Source of the DNA: Rhizobium oryziradicis
GTDB taxonomy: Bacteria > Pseudomonadota > Alphaproteobacteria > Rhizobiales > Rhizobiaceae
NCBI RefSeq assembly: GCF_001939045.1
Contig: NZ_MKIM01000031.1
Location: forward strand, 293,012 to 357,011
DNA length: 64,000 nt
Direction of reading: 5' to 3'
The position numbers and the translations under genes are program-made. The notes beneath the pieces are model-generated. The model did no database searches. It was not told where the DNA came from and saw only the letters and a program-made list of their open reading frames with translations. Shown piece after piece: positions 7,569-17,114 of this stretch; position 1 is the stretch's first letter; the number at the start of each line of letters is the position of its first letter.

Positions 7569-8786
7569 ATGGCCACTGAAATCCGCGTCCCCACTCTGGG
7601 TGAATCCGTCAGCGAAGCCACCATCGGCACCTGGTTCAAAAAGGTTGGCGATGTCGTCAAGGTTGACGAACCGCTTGTCGAGCTTGAAACCGATAAGGTG
7701 ACAGTTGAAGTTCCTTCGCCTGTTTCCGGCGTCCTGACCGAAATCGTCGCCCAGAACGGCGACACCGTTGGTCTCGGCGCTCTGCTGGGCAATATCACTG
7801 AGGGCGCATCGGCTGGTGCCTCAGCACCTGCTGCCGCTCCGGCTCCAGCGGCTGCTCCAGCAGCCCCCGCTCAGGCCGCACCTGCTGCTTCCTCTTCCAT
7901 GCCAGCGGCTCCGGCTGCTGCAAAGCTTGCCGCTGACAACAACGTCAACACGGCTGATGTTGATGGCTCCGGCAAGCGTGGTCAGGTGCTCAAGGGCGAC
8001 GTGATTGCAGCGATTGCCAAGGGTCCGGTTGCAGCAGCACCTGCGGCTCCTGCTGCACCACGTCCAGTGTCCAGCGCTGACGATGCATCCCGCGAAGAGC
8101 GCGTCAAGATGACGCGCCTGCGCCAGACCATTGCCAAGCGCCTCAAAGATGCCCAGAACACCGCTGCGATGCTGACCACTTACAACGAAGTGGACATGTC
8201 GGCCGTGATGAGCCTTCGCAACAAGTACAAGGACATTTTTGAAAAGAAGCACGGTGTCAAGCTTGGCTTCATGGGCTTCTTCACCAAGGCCGTGACCCAC
8301 GCCCTGAAGGAACTGCCTGCTGTGAACGCCGAAATCGACGGCACAGACATCATCTACAAGAACTATTGTCACGTTGGCATGGCCGTTGGCACCGACAAGG
8401 GTCTGGTCGTTCCGGTGATCCGCGATGCTGATCAGATGTCGATTTCCGGCGTTGAGAAGGAACTGGGTCGTCTTGCCAAGGCAGCCCGCGATGGCTCGCT
8501 TTCCATGGCCGACATGCAGGGCGGCACCTTCACCATCACCAATGGTGGCGTGTATGGCTCGCTGATGTCTTCGCCAATCCTCAATGCGCCTCAGTCCGGT
8601 ATCTTGGGCATGCACAAGATTCAGGATCGTCCGGTTGTGGTTGGCGGTCAGATCGTGATCCGTCCGATGATGTACCTGGCACTGTCCTATGACCACCGGA
8701 TTGTTGACGGCAAGGAAGCCGTGACCTTCCTCGTGCGCGTCAAGGAAAGCCTGGAAGATCCAGAGCGTCTGGTTCTGGACCTCTAA
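7569..8786 (+). CDS. sucB: 2-oxoglutarate dehydrogenase, E2 (dihydrolipoyl succinyltransferase)
   Basis: This is the core of the 2-oxoglutarate dehydrogenase complex. It accepts the succinyl group on a lipoyl lysine and transfers it to CoA. The 405-residue protein starts MATEIRVPTLGESVSEATIG. The lipoyl lysine is K43 in ELETDKVTVE. An Ala/Pro-rich linker at about residues 82-125 follows, then a peripheral-subunit-binding domain, and a catalytic domain from about residue 180. The catalytic His and Asp lie in LSYDHRIVDGKEA near the C-terminus. The ATG at 7569 is chosen because the family N-terminus begins there; the extension to 7530 lacks a good ribosome binding site. Confidence 0.97.
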   Translation: MATEIRVPTLGESVSEATIGTWFKKVGDVVKVDEPLVELETDKVTVEVPSPVSGVLTEIVAQNGDTVGLGALLGNITEGASAGASAPAAAPAPAAAPAAPAQAAPAASSSMPAAPAAAKLAADNNVNTADVDGSGKRGQVLKGDVIAAIAKGPVAAAPAAPAAPRPVSSADDASREERVKMTRLRQTIAKRLKDAQNTAAMLTTYNEVDMSAVMSLRNKYKDIFEKKHGVKLGFMGFFTKAVTHALKELPAVNAEIDGTDIIYKNYCHVGMAVGTDKGLVVPVIRDADQMSISGVEKELGRLAKAARDGSLSMADMQGGTFTITNGGVYGSLMSSPILNAPQSGILGMHKIQDRPVVVGGQIVIRPMMYLALSYDHRIVDGKEAVTFLVRVKESLEDPERLVLDL

Positions 8787-8802
8787 GCATTGGTTGTTTC
8801 CT

Positions 8803-8838
8803 GTCCTCTTTCTCGACCTCCGGGTCGTGGAAGAGGAC
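8803..8838 (+). terminator. Strong hairpin after sucB
   Basis: Arms gtcctctttctcgacc and gggtcgtggaagaggac pair at 15 of 16 positions around a 3-nt loop, 17 nt after the sucB stop. There is no clear T-run after it, so it may reduce rather than stop transcription into the following genes. Confidence 0.55.
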
Positions 8839-8902
8839 ATGGTTTAACGTGCGTAGCGGCATTCCCGTGGAATGATGTCGATCAAAAAAGTGGAGTCTGA
8901 TC

Positions 8903-9316
8903 ATGCAGCCAACTTTTCTTGCCGCCTCGCCCTTTTTGCCTATCCTTGGTTTCAGTGTTGTTTTGCTGATTGCGCATATCCTGCTGCAAGGCATGACCGC
9001 GACCAAGGAACTGGGAACGGATTGGAATGCCGGTCCTCGCGATGACAACAAGAAGCCAAAGGGCAATCTTGCCGGTCGTGCCGAGCGCGCATCCGCGAAT
9101 TTTCGCGAGACCTATCCAGCTTTTATTGCGCTCGCCTTTGGGCTGATCCTTGCGGGTGATCCCCATGGCTTTGGTCTCATTGGTGCCTGGGTGTGGGTGC
9201 TGTGCCGGATTGTGTATATCCCGCTTTATCTGGCCGGAATTCCTTATATTCGCTCCATGATCTGGCTGGGTTCGCTGGCAGGTCTGGTTGCAATGCTGTT
9301 GGTGTTGCTGTTTTAA
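8903..9316 (+). CDS. MAPEG-family membrane protein
   Basis: The 137-residue protein has four predicted membrane helices, at about residues 10-30, 72-88, 92-112 and 116-136. Between the first two lies the family hallmark (GRAERASANFRETYPAF), an Arg/Asn/Glu-rich cytoplasmic segment that in eukaryotic MAPEG enzymes helps bind glutathione. Bacterial members of this type are mostly uncharacterised, so a glutathione-linked activity is only an inference from the family. It lies between sucB and a LysE-type exporter, all on one strand, interposed within the 2-oxoglutarate dehydrogenase gene group before lpdA. Confidence 0.8.
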   Translation: MQPTFLAASPFLPILGFSVVLLIAHILLQGMTATKELGTDWNAGPRDDNKKPKGNLAGRAERASANFRETYPAFIALAFGLILAGDPHGFGLIGAWVWVLCRIVYIPLYLAGIPYIRSMIWLGSLAGLVAMLLVLLF

Positions 9317-9342
9317 TCGGTGGCGATTGTGCTGAGTGAGAA

Positions 9343-9990
9343 ATGTTGATGCACCCCTATTTATTTGAACTTGCATCGCTGATGGCAATTTTTGCATTTG
9401 CAATCGTCTCTCCGGGTGCGGATCTGGCCATGGTTATGCGCCAATCGCTGATCCACGGTCGCCGAGAGGCGATCATCACCAGCTTTGGCATTGGCGCATC
9501 GCTGATGTTTCATGTGACATATACCATTCTTGGTCTGGGGCTGATCATTTCCCAATCGATCACCCTGTTTAATATCGTCAAATGGTGCGGCGTTGCCTAC
9601 CTTCTCTACATTGGCGTTAAATCGCTCCGCGCTGGAAAATCTGATTTGACTGCGCAGCCTGCTGTGGTTGAAGCCGACAAAAAGCGTCAGTCTGCTGCCA
9701 AGTCCTTCCTTCTGGGGTTTGCGGCCAATGTCTTGAATCCGAAGGCGGTGTTTTTCTTCCTGTCGATCTTCTCCACAATGGTCAGCGTTCAAACGCCAAG
9801 CACGGTCAAGTTTGGCTATGGTCTTGTGATGGCAACATGCCTGATCATGTGGTTTGTCGGTGTGAGCATTTTCATGACAACACCAAAAATGCGGGCAACC
9901 TTCTCGCGTGCCAGTCAATGGATTGATCGCGTCAGCGGCGCGGTCTTCATCGTGCTCGGCCTGAAGCTTGCGACCGAGAAGGCTGGTTAA
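9343..9990 (+). CDS. LysE/RhtB-family amino-acid exporter
   Basis: The 215-residue protein has about six hydrophobic segments and the family N-terminal motif, a Pro-Gly-rich stretch after the first helix (AIVSPGADLAMVMRQSLIHG) followed by REAIITSFGIGAS. LNPKAVFFFLSIF in the middle is another LysE/RhtB signature. Members export amino acids or related solutes across the inner membrane; the substrate cannot be read from the sequence. Two in-frame ATGs, at 9343 and 9349, are possible starts. It lies downstream of the MAPEG gene and upstream of lpdA. Confidence 0.85.
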   Translation: MLMHPYLFELASLMAIFAFAIVSPGADLAMVMRQSLIHGRREAIITSFGIGASLMFHVTYTILGLGLIISQSITLFNIVKWCGVAYLLYIGVKSLRAGKSDLTAQPAVVEADKKRQSAAKSFLLGFAANVLNPKAVFFFLSIFSTMVSVQTPSTVKFGYGLVMATCLIMWFVGVSIFMTTPKMRATFSRASQWIDRVSGAVFIVLGLKLATEKAG

Positions 9991-10096
9991 TTCGGGGCGC
10001 TTTGCGTCCATCATGGGACGGATTGACCGTCTCGATTGTGCTTTGCCTTTGCCCAAGAGATGGGCGGCATTACGTTTGATATAAAGGAATGAGAAA

Positions 10097-11503
10097 ATGG
10101 CGTATGATCTTGTGGTGATCGGTAGCGGCCCTGGCGGTTATGTCTGTGCGATCAAGGCAGCCCAGCTCGGCATGAAGGTGGCTGTGGTTGAAAAGCGTGC
10201 AACTTACGGCGGCACCTGCCTCAACGTCGGCTGCATCCCCTCCAAGGCTTTGTTGCATGCCTCTGAAATGTTCCATCACGCCGCCCACGGCATGGCCGAT
10301 CTGGGCGTCGAGGTTGGTGCACCAACGCTGAACCTGCCCAAGATGATGGCCCATAAGGATGCCACCGTGAAGGCCAATGTCGAAGGCGTGTCCTTCCTGT
10401 TCAAGAAGAACAAGATTGATGGCGTGATTGGCACCGGCAAGATCGTGGCGGTTGGTAAGGTCTCGGTCACCAATGACAAGGGCGAAGAGCAGGTTCTGGA
10501 AACCAAGAACATCGTGATTGCAACCGGCTCGGATGTGGCTGGCATTCCCGGTGTGGCGGTCGATATTGACGAGAAGATCATTGTGTCGTCCACCGGCGGC
10601 ATTGCGTTGGACAAGGTGCCGGGCAAGATGATCGTGGTTGGCGGCGGCGTGATCGGCCTTGAGCTTGGCTCGGTTTGGGCGCGTCTGGGTGCCAAGGTCA
10701 CAGTCGTTGAATATCTCGACACGATTTTGGGCGGTATGGACGGCGAAGTGTCCAAGCAGTTCCAGCGCATGCTGGTCAAGCAGGGCATGGAGTTCAACCT
10801 CGGTGCCAAAGTCACCGCCGTTGAAAAGTCCGGCGCAGGTGCCAAGGTGACGTTCGAGCCTGCCAAGGGCGGCGAAGCCACAACTCTGGAAGCCGATGTT
10901 GTGCTGGTGGCCACGGGCCGCAAGCCTTACACCACGGGCCTTGGCCTTGAAACTGTTGGCGTTGCCCTCGACAACCGTGGCCGCGTCGAAATCGACAACC
11001 ACTTCCAGACCAATGTGGCTAGTATTTACGCCATCGGCGACGTGGTCAAGGGCCCAATGCTGGCCCATAAGGCTGAAGATGAAGGCGTGGCTCTGGCCGA
11101 AATTCTCTCCGGTCAGCATGGTCATGTGAATTACGATGTCATTCCGGGCGTGGTCTACACCCAGCCGGAAGTGGCCTCTGTTGGCAAGACCGAGGAAGAA
11201 CTGAAGGCCGCAGGCATCGCCTATAAGGCTGGCAAGTTCCCGTTCACCGCCAATGGTCGTGCGCGTGCGATGAATGCCACGGATGGCTTCGTCAAGGTTT
11301 TGGCCGATAAGGACACCGACCGCGTTCTCGGCGTTCACATCATTGGTCTTGGCGCGGGCGAAATGATCCATGAAGCCGCTGTTTTGATGGAATTTGGTGG
11401 CTCGTCTGAAGATCTGGGTCGCACCTGCCATGCGCATCCGACCATGTCGGAAGCCGTGAAGGAAGCTGCATTGGCAACCTTTGCCAAGCCAATCCATATG
11501 TAA
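10097..11503 (+). CDS. lpdA: Dihydrolipoyl dehydrogenase (E3)
   Basis: This FAD enzyme reoxidises the dihydrolipoyl groups of the 2-oxoglutarate dehydrogenase complex with NAD. The 468-residue protein opens with the FAD-binding GSGPGGYVCA (residues 9-18). The redox disulphide is in GGTCLNVGCIPSKALL (Cys41 and Cys46), the NAD-binding GGGVIGLELGSVWARLG lies near residue 180, and the FAD-binding YAIGDVVKGPMLAHKAEDEG follows. The C-terminal interface holds the catalytic His-Glu pair in CHAHPTMSEAVKEAAL. AAAGGAATGAGAAA lies upstream of the ATG. Two transporter-like genes separate it from sucB, but it remains on the same strand. Confidence 0.96.
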   Translation: MAYDLVVIGSGPGGYVCAIKAAQLGMKVAVVEKRATYGGTCLNVGCIPSKALLHASEMFHHAAHGMADLGVEVGAPTLNLPKMMAHKDATVKANVEGVSFLFKKNKIDGVIGTGKIVAVGKVSVTNDKGEEQVLETKNIVIATGSDVAGIPGVAVDIDEKIIVSSTGGIALDKVPGKMIVVGGGVIGLELGSVWARLGAKVTVVEYLDTILGGMDGEVSKQFQRMLVKQGMEFNLGAKVTAVEKSGAGAKVTFEPAKGGEATTLEADVVLVATGRKPYTTGLGLETVGVALDNRGRVEIDNHFQTNVASIYAIGDVVKGPMLAHKAEDEGVALAEILSGQHGHVNYDVIPGVVYTQPEVASVGKTEEELKAAGIAYKAGKFPFTANGRARAMNATDGFVKVLADKDTDRVLGVHIIGLGAGEMIHEAAVLMEFGGSSEDLGRTCHAHPTMSEAVKEAALATFAKPIHM

Positions 11504-11557
11504 TCCTCTTCTGAAAAGAAGAGAAAAATCGACCAGTATTATATTTTCGTCATATTG

Positions 11558-11593
11558 AAAGCCGTGGCTTGTTATCCAAGCCACGGCTTTTAT
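11558..11593 (+). terminator. Rho-independent terminator after lpdA
   Basis: Arms aaagccgtggctt and aagccacggcttt form a perfect 13-bp stem with a 7-nt loop, ending in TTT. It lies 55 nt after the lpdA stop and closes the suc-lpd gene group. Confidence 0.85.
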
Positions 11594-11639
11594 CATAGGG
11601 CCGTATGTTCCTTTAACCTTTTGATAAAAGGCAAGAATT

Positions 11640-12143
11640 ATGGTCGAAAACACAGTCACCGGCTATTCCGTGCTGCAAAGGGCCTTGCATTGGCTAATGG
11701 CAGCGTTGATTTTCTTCAATCTGATCTTTTCTGACGGGATGGAGCACTGGAACCGGCTGATGCGCCGGGGTGAGGCAATCACGCCCGATGATATTAGCTC
11801 CGCCAATATCCACGCTTATGTCGGCATTGCTATTTTGCTGCTCTGTCTGATCAGACTGGCGGTGCGGCTAATGCAGGGCGCACCCGATGCACCGCCGCAA
11901 GAGCCGCCTCTTTTAAAACTGGCCGCAAAACTCGCCCATTGGACGCTCTACGCGCTGTTTGTGCTGATGCCCGTCACGGGCATGGCCAAATATTACTTTG
12001 GCAATGACACCCTTGGCGAGTTGCACGGCGGGCCTTTGAAAATACTGCTGTGGGCGCTGATCGTCTTGCACGTCCTGGGCGCGTTGGTGCATCAGTTTTA
12101 TTGGAAAACCAATGTGCTGGCCCGTATGACGCGCGGTGTGTAA
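11640..12143 (+). CDS. Cytochrome b561 (CybB-type)
   Basis: The 167-residue protein has four membrane helices and the conserved haem-ligand histidines of the bacterial b561 family. These are H17 in QRALHWLM, H58 in NIHAYVGIA, H100 in LAHWTLYALF and the H144/H151 pair in LHVLGALVHQFYWK. Such proteins carry two b-type haems and pass electrons across or within the inner membrane. Related E. coli CybB can use superoxide or quinol, but the substrate here is unknown. It follows the lpdA terminator, so it probably has its own promoter in the short gap, and it converges with the TraB/GumN gene. Confidence 0.88.
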   Translation: MVENTVTGYSVLQRALHWLMAALIFFNLIFSDGMEHWNRLMRRGEAITPDDISSANIHAYVGIAILLLCLIRLAVRLMQGAPDAPPQEPPLLKLAAKLAHWTLYALFVLMPVTGMAKYYFGNDTLGELHGGPLKILLWALIVLHVLGALVHQFYWKTNVLARMTRGV

Positions 12144-12185
12144 CGTTAATCCCACCTTACGTTCAACGAGGGCTGTCGCCGCGAT

Positions 12186-13262
12186 TTATGGCATTGCGGT
12201 TACGGTAAAGCCTTGCTGGCGCAACAGCGCGACAACGCCGCCTTCTCCCGGCAGATGCAGCGCGCCGACCGCCATAAAGACATTGCCTTGGTTCAGTGTG
12301 GGGGCTGCGCGCTCCGCCATGATCTTGTTGCGGTCCAGAACGATCCGCTGTTCAAACGCGGCATAGTCCGCATCTTTGGCGGATGCGGGGTCTGGAGAGA
12401 TGGCTTGCAGCAAAGGCATGATGGCACCAATATCGCCTTTCAGGTAAAGGTCGATCATGGTTTCGTTGACGTCATTCATCGTGTCGCCGAGCTGCAATGT
12501 GTCGATCAACGACTTCAGGTGAAAGGCCATGGGCAGGTCATTCAGGGCTTCAAGCTGCTCTGCATAGGTTTCCAGCCCTACCACCCGCTTTCCGGCATTG
12601 GCAGCGTCTTGCGCAATGCGTTTATCAAGAAACGATGTGCCTTCGGCCTTGCGTGCCAGCTCGCAGGCCGGAAGGGCAACAAAGCTGGCAATGATCCATG
12701 GTTTCATACGGTTGACGGCGGAGAGGGCTAGCCCTCTTTTTTTTAACCCGGCTTCCAATTCCTTCACCTGCTCAGGCGTCAGATGACTGGTGATGGTTGA
12801 GCCATCGGTGAACATCGAAAGCTCAGGCTTTGCCATCAGTGCAATTGCCGCCTTTTTATCGTCCAGCACCTCGTCCGATTCGACAATGATTGTGTCGGCC
12901 CCCTTTGCGGCATCCTGTGCGCCCTTTGGCATGGTCAGCACGCGCGGATCGGTCACATGCATGGTGCCGAGCAGATACGAAGGCTTGAGGCCGGGCTTTT
13001 CAATCTTCCAGAAAATCGCCTGACCATTGGGCGTTTCAGCTGCCTCGGCCGCCACACGCCCATAGGCCTTTGGGTCGCGCTGTTGCAGCTCCGGCAGCAG
13101 GTTTTTGCCCACACAGGCGCGATCCGGCGGTGTTTGGGCTTGGGCCGGGGTGAAAAGCAGTGCCATCACCAAGGCGAGGATCACGCCCAAGGCACCGCGA
13201 ATGGGTGCGGTCCATTGACCTTTGCGTGGCACTTTGCATGCGCGGTTGGTGGGCTTCATCAT
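12186..13262 (-). CDS. TraB/GumN-family exported protein
   Basis: The 358-residue protein begins with a basic stretch and a hydrophobic segment ending in LLFTPAQAQT, a likely signal peptide of about 43 residues. The body has the family motif YLLGTMHVTDPRVLTMP and the segment DTIIVESDEV, both typical of the TraB/GumN (PrgY, Tiki-related) superfamily, whose better-known members are metalloproteases. GLETYAEQLEALNDLP is another conserved stretch. The substrate is unknown. It lies 30 nt downstream of xerC on the same strand and may be cotranscribed with it. A shorter start (second codon) is possible. Confidence 0.8.
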   Translation of the reverse strand: MMKPTNRACKVPRKGQWTAPIRGALGVILALVMALLFTPAQAQTPPDRACVGKNLLPELQQRDPKAYGRVAAEAAETPNGQAIFWKIEKPGLKPSYLLGTMHVTDPRVLTMPKGAQDAAKGADTIIVESDEVLDDKKAAIALMAKPELSMFTDGSTITSHLTPEQVKELEAGLKKRGLALSAVNRMKPWIIASFVALPACELARKAEGTSFLDKRIAQDAANAGKRVVGLETYAEQLEALNDLPMAFHLKSLIDTLQLGDTMNDVNETMIDLYLKGDIGAIMPLLQAISPDPASAKDADYAAFEQRIVLDRNKIMAERAAPTLNQGNVFMAVGALHLPGEGGVVALLRQQGFTVTAMP

Positions 13263-13292
13263 GATGCTTTCCAGAGTGTCGAAGAAGCGGGT

Positions 13293-14228
13293 TTATGCCC
13301 TTGGGTGGGCGCGATCATAGACATCCATCAGGCGGACCGAATCAATGCCGGTATAAACCTGCGTGGTGGAAAGGCTGGCATGGCCGAGCAATTCCTGAAT
13401 GGTGCGCAAATCGCCGCCGCCGCTGAGAAGGTGGGTGGCAAATGAATGGCGGAGCGCGTGCGGCGTGGCGGTTTCCGGCAAGCCGAGGGCGGAGCGCAAG
13501 CGTTGCATCTCCCGCTGAATGATGCCCTGCTGCAATTTGCCACCGCGCGCACCGCGAAACAACGGCTCGCTGGGGTCAAGATGGTAGGGGCAAAGCTTTC
13601 GATAGGCCTCCACCGCTTCTCGCACCGCAGGCAACAGCGGCACCAACCGCGTTTTATTGCCTTTACCCGTGATGCGCAGCGTGGTGGTGTCACTGTCAAA
13701 ATCGACTGGCAGCAAATTCAATGCTTCGGAAATACGAAGACCGCAGCCGTAGAGCAGCGAAAGCACGGCGGCATCGCGGGCGGCAATCCACGGCTCTTCA
13801 TTCATCTGCGTATCAGCGTCCACCACTTGCAACGCCTGTTTGGCGCTCAGGGGCTTGGGCAGCGATTTTGGTTGTTTGGGCGAGCGAATGGCACCCGCAC
13901 CTGCGGCATTGACAAGGCCTTTTCGCTCCAGAAAGCGCAGCAGCGAGCGAATGCCCGCTAGGTGGCGACCAAGCGACCGTGCACCGGAACCTTCCTTGCG
14001 GCGCGAGGCCAGAAAAGCGCGCAAATCCGAAGGCTTCAATGCCTCAATATCCTTGATAGAGGGCGGTCCACCGAAATAGCCAGTCAGAAAGGTCAAAAAC
14101 TGGCGCGTGTCGCGTTCATAGGCGGTCAGGGTGTTTTCTGAAAACCGCTTTTCCTGGGTGAGGTTGGCAAGCCAGCTTTGTCGCTCACTCATCAGGTCGG
14201 GCGCGGCAATCAACAATAGCTCGTTCAC
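13293..14228 (-). CDS. xerC: Tyrosine recombinase XerC
   Basis: XerC with XerD resolves chromosome dimers at the dif site. The 311-residue protein has an N-terminal SAM-like DNA-binding domain (ENTLTAYERDTRQFLTFL) and a C-terminal catalytic domain. The active-site residues are all visible: the Arg in YGCGLRISEAL, the Lys in GKGNKTRLVPLL, His and Arg in TPHALRHSFATHLL, the second His in ELLGHASLSTTQVY and the nucleophilic Tyr at the end of that motif. Two starts are possible, 14228 or 14192 (MSERQSWL); the longer is reported. The gene is divergent from the chemoreceptor gene, with a 385-nt AT-rich gap between them in which I see no gene. Confidence 0.93.
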   Translation of the reverse strand: MNELLLIAAPDLMSERQSWLANLTQEKRFSENTLTAYERDTRQFLTFLTGYFGGPPSIKDIEALKPSDLRAFLASRRKEGSGARSLGRHLAGIRSLLRFLERKGLVNAAGAGAIRSPKQPKSLPKPLSAKQALQVVDADTQMNEEPWIAARDAAVLSLLYGCGLRISEALNLLPVDFDSDTTTLRITGKGNKTRLVPLLPAVREAVEAYRKLCPYHLDPSEPLFRGARGGKLQQGIIQREMQRLRSALGLPETATPHALRHSFATHLLSGGGDLRTIQELLGHASLSTTQVYTGIDSVRLMDVYDRAHPRA

Positions 14229-14613
14229 GGAAGCAGCCCTTTGCTCTGTCAGTCATCGCTTCAAATTGCCCGATAGCTGTTAGGGAATGCTTAACAAATG
14301 GTGCTCGTTCTTCATTGCACCACTCTGATTGTGGGAAATTGACATCACCCACACGCTTAAAAACCTCATCTTTGAGGTGCTTTATTGATTTCATCAACCA
14401 AGAAATGCGCGAGAGAATTTTCCCGAGTATATTTCAGGTTTATGAAAACGCACCTATAAATAACAATCATCAATAAGCACATTAGACTATAGTTATTTTC
14501 CATGAAATTTCAGGGTATATTTCTGTATTTTTAACATTCTAAATAAACAATTCATGATGAAACGGCGTTATTCCCGTGATGGGTCCGTTCTTTTCTCAAT
14601 GGAAGAGGTTGTC

Positions 14614-16950
14614 ATGCAGTTTAAATCCATCCAGCTCAAAATCGCAGTTCTTTCAGGCGTTTGTGTCCTTGCAGCCACTGCCGGTCTGGTGGGATACGGA
14701 ATCATGGCGGCCGACACGACCCGCACGTATGTTGGCGGGGAGGTCAACCAGTTGACCGAGGCCAAGACCCGCGAAGCTTTGTCGACATTGGCCTCGACGC
14801 AAGCCGAGGTTATTCGCGCCTCACTCAATCAGGCTTTTGATACGGCACGCAATCTTGCGCGTAACTTTGAAGTGGTTGTTGGCGACAAGAACAACAGCAC
14901 CGTGGCAGAGCAGCGGCGCGGCCAGCTCAATGCCATGCTTCTCAATCAGCTCAAGGATAATCCGCCCTTCAATGGCACCTATAGCGCTTGGGAGCCGAAT
15001 GCTCTGGATGGCAAAGATGTAGACTTCAAGGAACGTCGTGACCTTGGCTCGGACGCAACAGGGCGCTTTCTTCCTTATTGGACCCGTGATGCGGCCGGGA
15101 AAATCGCTATACAGCCTTTGGTCGAATATGACAGCAAAGAGCTACATCCAAATGGCGTCATGAAAGGCGGTTGGTACATCGGTCCCAAGGAAGGGCGGGG
15201 AGAGAGCATTCTCGACCCTTTGCCCTATATCGTTCAGGGTAAAAACGTTTTCCTGGCGACAATGTCTGTGCCGATCATGATTGATGGCAAGTTTCAGGGC
15301 GTGGCTGGTGCAGATTTTGATCTCTCCTTTGTGCAGACCCTGGCAGATCAGGTTCGCCGCTCGATTTATGATGGCAAGGCAGCGGTTAAAATCATCAGCT
15401 TTAAAGGCTTGGTGGTCGCAGACAGCGCTCGTCCGGAAACGATTGGCGAAGCCTTTGATAAAAGCGCAGCCGAATCGTCATCGATTTTGCCTCTGATCCA
15501 GGCGGGAAAGGCAGATGTCTTATCGGATAAAAACAGCTTTCAGGCGCTGGCACCGATTGTGATCGGGCGCACAAAAACACCGTGGTCGGTGATTGTCTCG
15601 GTCCCACGGGATGTGGCGATGGCGCAGGTGAAAGCTTTGGATGCGGCCATGGTTGCCCGTGGCCAACGCGATATTATGCTCCAGGTGGCTGTTGCGCTGC
15701 TGGTTGCATTCGGGGGCATTGCGGCCATGTGGTTTGTTGCGCGCAGCATTGCCGGGCCCATTCGCGCCATGACCACAAGCATGGGCGTGCTTGCGAGCGG
15801 CAAGACAGACCTGACAATTCCCGGGGAAGGCCGGGTAGATGAAATCGGTGCCATGGCCGGAGCGGTTGTTGTGTTTCGTGATAATGCCGTGGCAAATCTG
15901 CGACTGCAACAAGAGGCTGAGGCCAGCCGCCTGACAACCGAAGGCGAGCGCCGCCGCAATGCCGAAGTGGAAAAGACCCGTGCAGAGGCCATGGCACAGG
16001 CAACCTCAGGCCTTGCCGATGGTTTGCGCCAACTGTCGCGCGGCGATCTGACCTTTCAGCTGGTTGAACCTTTTGCGGCTGAATTTGAGAGCCTGCGTGC
16101 CGACTTTAATGGTGCCATTGTGCAATTGCGCGATGCGATGATGTCTGTCACCGAGGCATCGCAGTCTATCGATGGCGGCTCTTTGGAAATCAGCCGCAGT
16201 TCTGATGAGCTGTCAAAGCGCACCGAACAGCAGGCAGCCTCCCTTGAGCAAACGGCAGCGGCGCTGGATCAGATTACCGCCAATGTCTCCAATTCGTCCA
16301 AACGCGCCCAGGAAGCGAGAACCGTGGCCATTGAGGCCAATAAAAGTGCAAGCGCGTCCGGTCGCGTGGTGGCGGATGCGGTTGATGCCATGCAACGGAT
16401 TGAGCAATCCTCGAACCAGATTGCCAATATTATCGGGGTGATTGATGAAATCGCCTTCCAGACAAATCTTCTGGCTTTGAATGCGGGTGTGGAAGCCGCT
16501 CGTGCTGGCGATGCCGGCAAGGGCTTTGCTGTGGTGGCACAAGAAGTGCGCGAACTGGCGCAGCGTTCGGCCCAGGCTGCGCGCGAAATCAAGGAGTTAA
16601 TCCGCAATTCGAGTGGCGAGGTCGAAACGGGTGTAACTCTGGTGCGCAATACGGGTGATGCCTTGAAGACAATTGAGACCTATATTGTCGCGATCAACCA
16701 GCATATGGATGCCATTGCCACATCGGCGCGCGAGCAATCGGTGGGCCTGTCGGAAGTCAATACGGCGGTGAACCAGATGGATCAGGTCACTCAGAAAAAT
16801 GCAGCCATGGTGGAAGAAACCAATGCCGCCAGTGCCGCTTTGGCAGGTGAAGCAACAACGCTGCTTGATCTCGTGCGTCGTTTCAATCTTGTGTCGTCCC
16901 CTTATGGGGGCGATGCGGCCGATAAGTCCGGCTATCGAAAGGTGGCTTGA
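14614..16950 (+). CDS. Methyl-accepting chemotaxis protein with dCache-type sensor
   Basis: This is a transmembrane chemoreceptor of 778 residues. The first membrane helix is at about residues 9-32, followed by a large periplasmic region (to about 350) with the pattern of a double-Cache domain (PYWTRDAAGKIAIQPLVEY, VPIMIDGKFQGVAGADFDLS). The second membrane helix precedes a HAMP domain, and the long cytoplasmic coiled coil contains the signalling tip FQTNLLALNAGVEAARAGDA and EVRELAQRSA. The C-terminus (SGYRKVA) lacks the CheR-docking pentapeptide. The ATG at 14614 is preferred because GGAAGAGG precedes it and the membrane helix follows at once; an upstream ATG at 14554 is open. The ligand is not predictable. 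Confidence 0.93.
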   Translation: MQFKSIQLKIAVLSGVCVLAATAGLVGYGIMAADTTRTYVGGEVNQLTEAKTREALSTLASTQAEVIRASLNQAFDTARNLARNFEVVVGDKNNSTVAEQRRGQLNAMLLNQLKDNPPFNGTYSAWEPNALDGKDVDFKERRDLGSDATGRFLPYWTRDAAGKIAIQPLVEYDSKELHPNGVMKGGWYIGPKEGRGESILDPLPYIVQGKNVFLATMSVPIMIDGKFQGVAGADFDLSFVQTLADQVRRSIYDGKAAVKIISFKGLVVADSARPETIGEAFDKSAAESSSILPLIQAGKADVLSDKNSFQALAPIVIGRTKTPWSVIVSVPRDVAMAQVKALDAAMVARGQRDIMLQVAVALLVAFGGIAAMWFVARSIAGPIRAMTTSMGVLASGKTDLTIPGEGRVDEIGAMAGAVVVFRDNAVANLRLQQEAEASRLTTEGERRRNAEVEKTRAEAMAQATSGLADGLRQLSRGDLTFQLVEPFAAEFESLRADFNGAIVQLRDAMMSVTEASQSIDGGSLEISRSSDELSKRTEQQAASLEQTAAALDQITANVSNSSKRAQEARTVAIEANKSASASGRVVADAVDAMQRIEQSSNQIANIIGVIDEIAFQTNLLALNAGVEAARAGDAGKGFAVVAQEVRELAQRSAQAAREIKELIRNSSGEVETGVTLVRNTGDALKTIETYIVAINQHMDAIATSAREQSVGLSEVNTAVNQMDQVTQKNAAMVEETNAASAALAGEATTLLDLVRRFNLVSSPYGGDAADKSGYRKVA

Positions 16951-16964
16951 TCCGCCAAAGGACT

Positions 16965-17040
16965 GCACCGTGCCGCGCCTGCATCGCTTTTTTCTCGCCT
17001 TGATTTCTTTGCAAGGAAGCATGCTGCCACAGCACGGTGC
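16965..17040 (+). other. Nested inverted repeats between the chemoreceptor gene and priA
   Basis: Outer arms gcaccgtgc (16965-16973) and gcacggtgc (17032-17040) are perfectly complementary. Between them a T-rich stretch and an inner pair ccttg/caagg occur. The whole 76-nt block could fold as a long hairpin. It may be a terminator complex for the chemoreceptor gene or a small structured RNA. Confidence 0.35.
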
Positions 17041-17114
17041 CATCCTCCCGTTCGGGGGATGGAGCCATACTTTCCTGTTTCATTTTTTGGTCTTTGCGGG
17101 CATTGTCCGCCGCA

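Noticed and set aside
14229..14613. Possible gene in the gap between xerC and the chemoreceptor gene
   Set aside because: A short minus-strand frame exists at 14185-14397 but overlaps the xerC start and lacks distinctive features. The gap is AT-rich and more likely a divergent promoter region.
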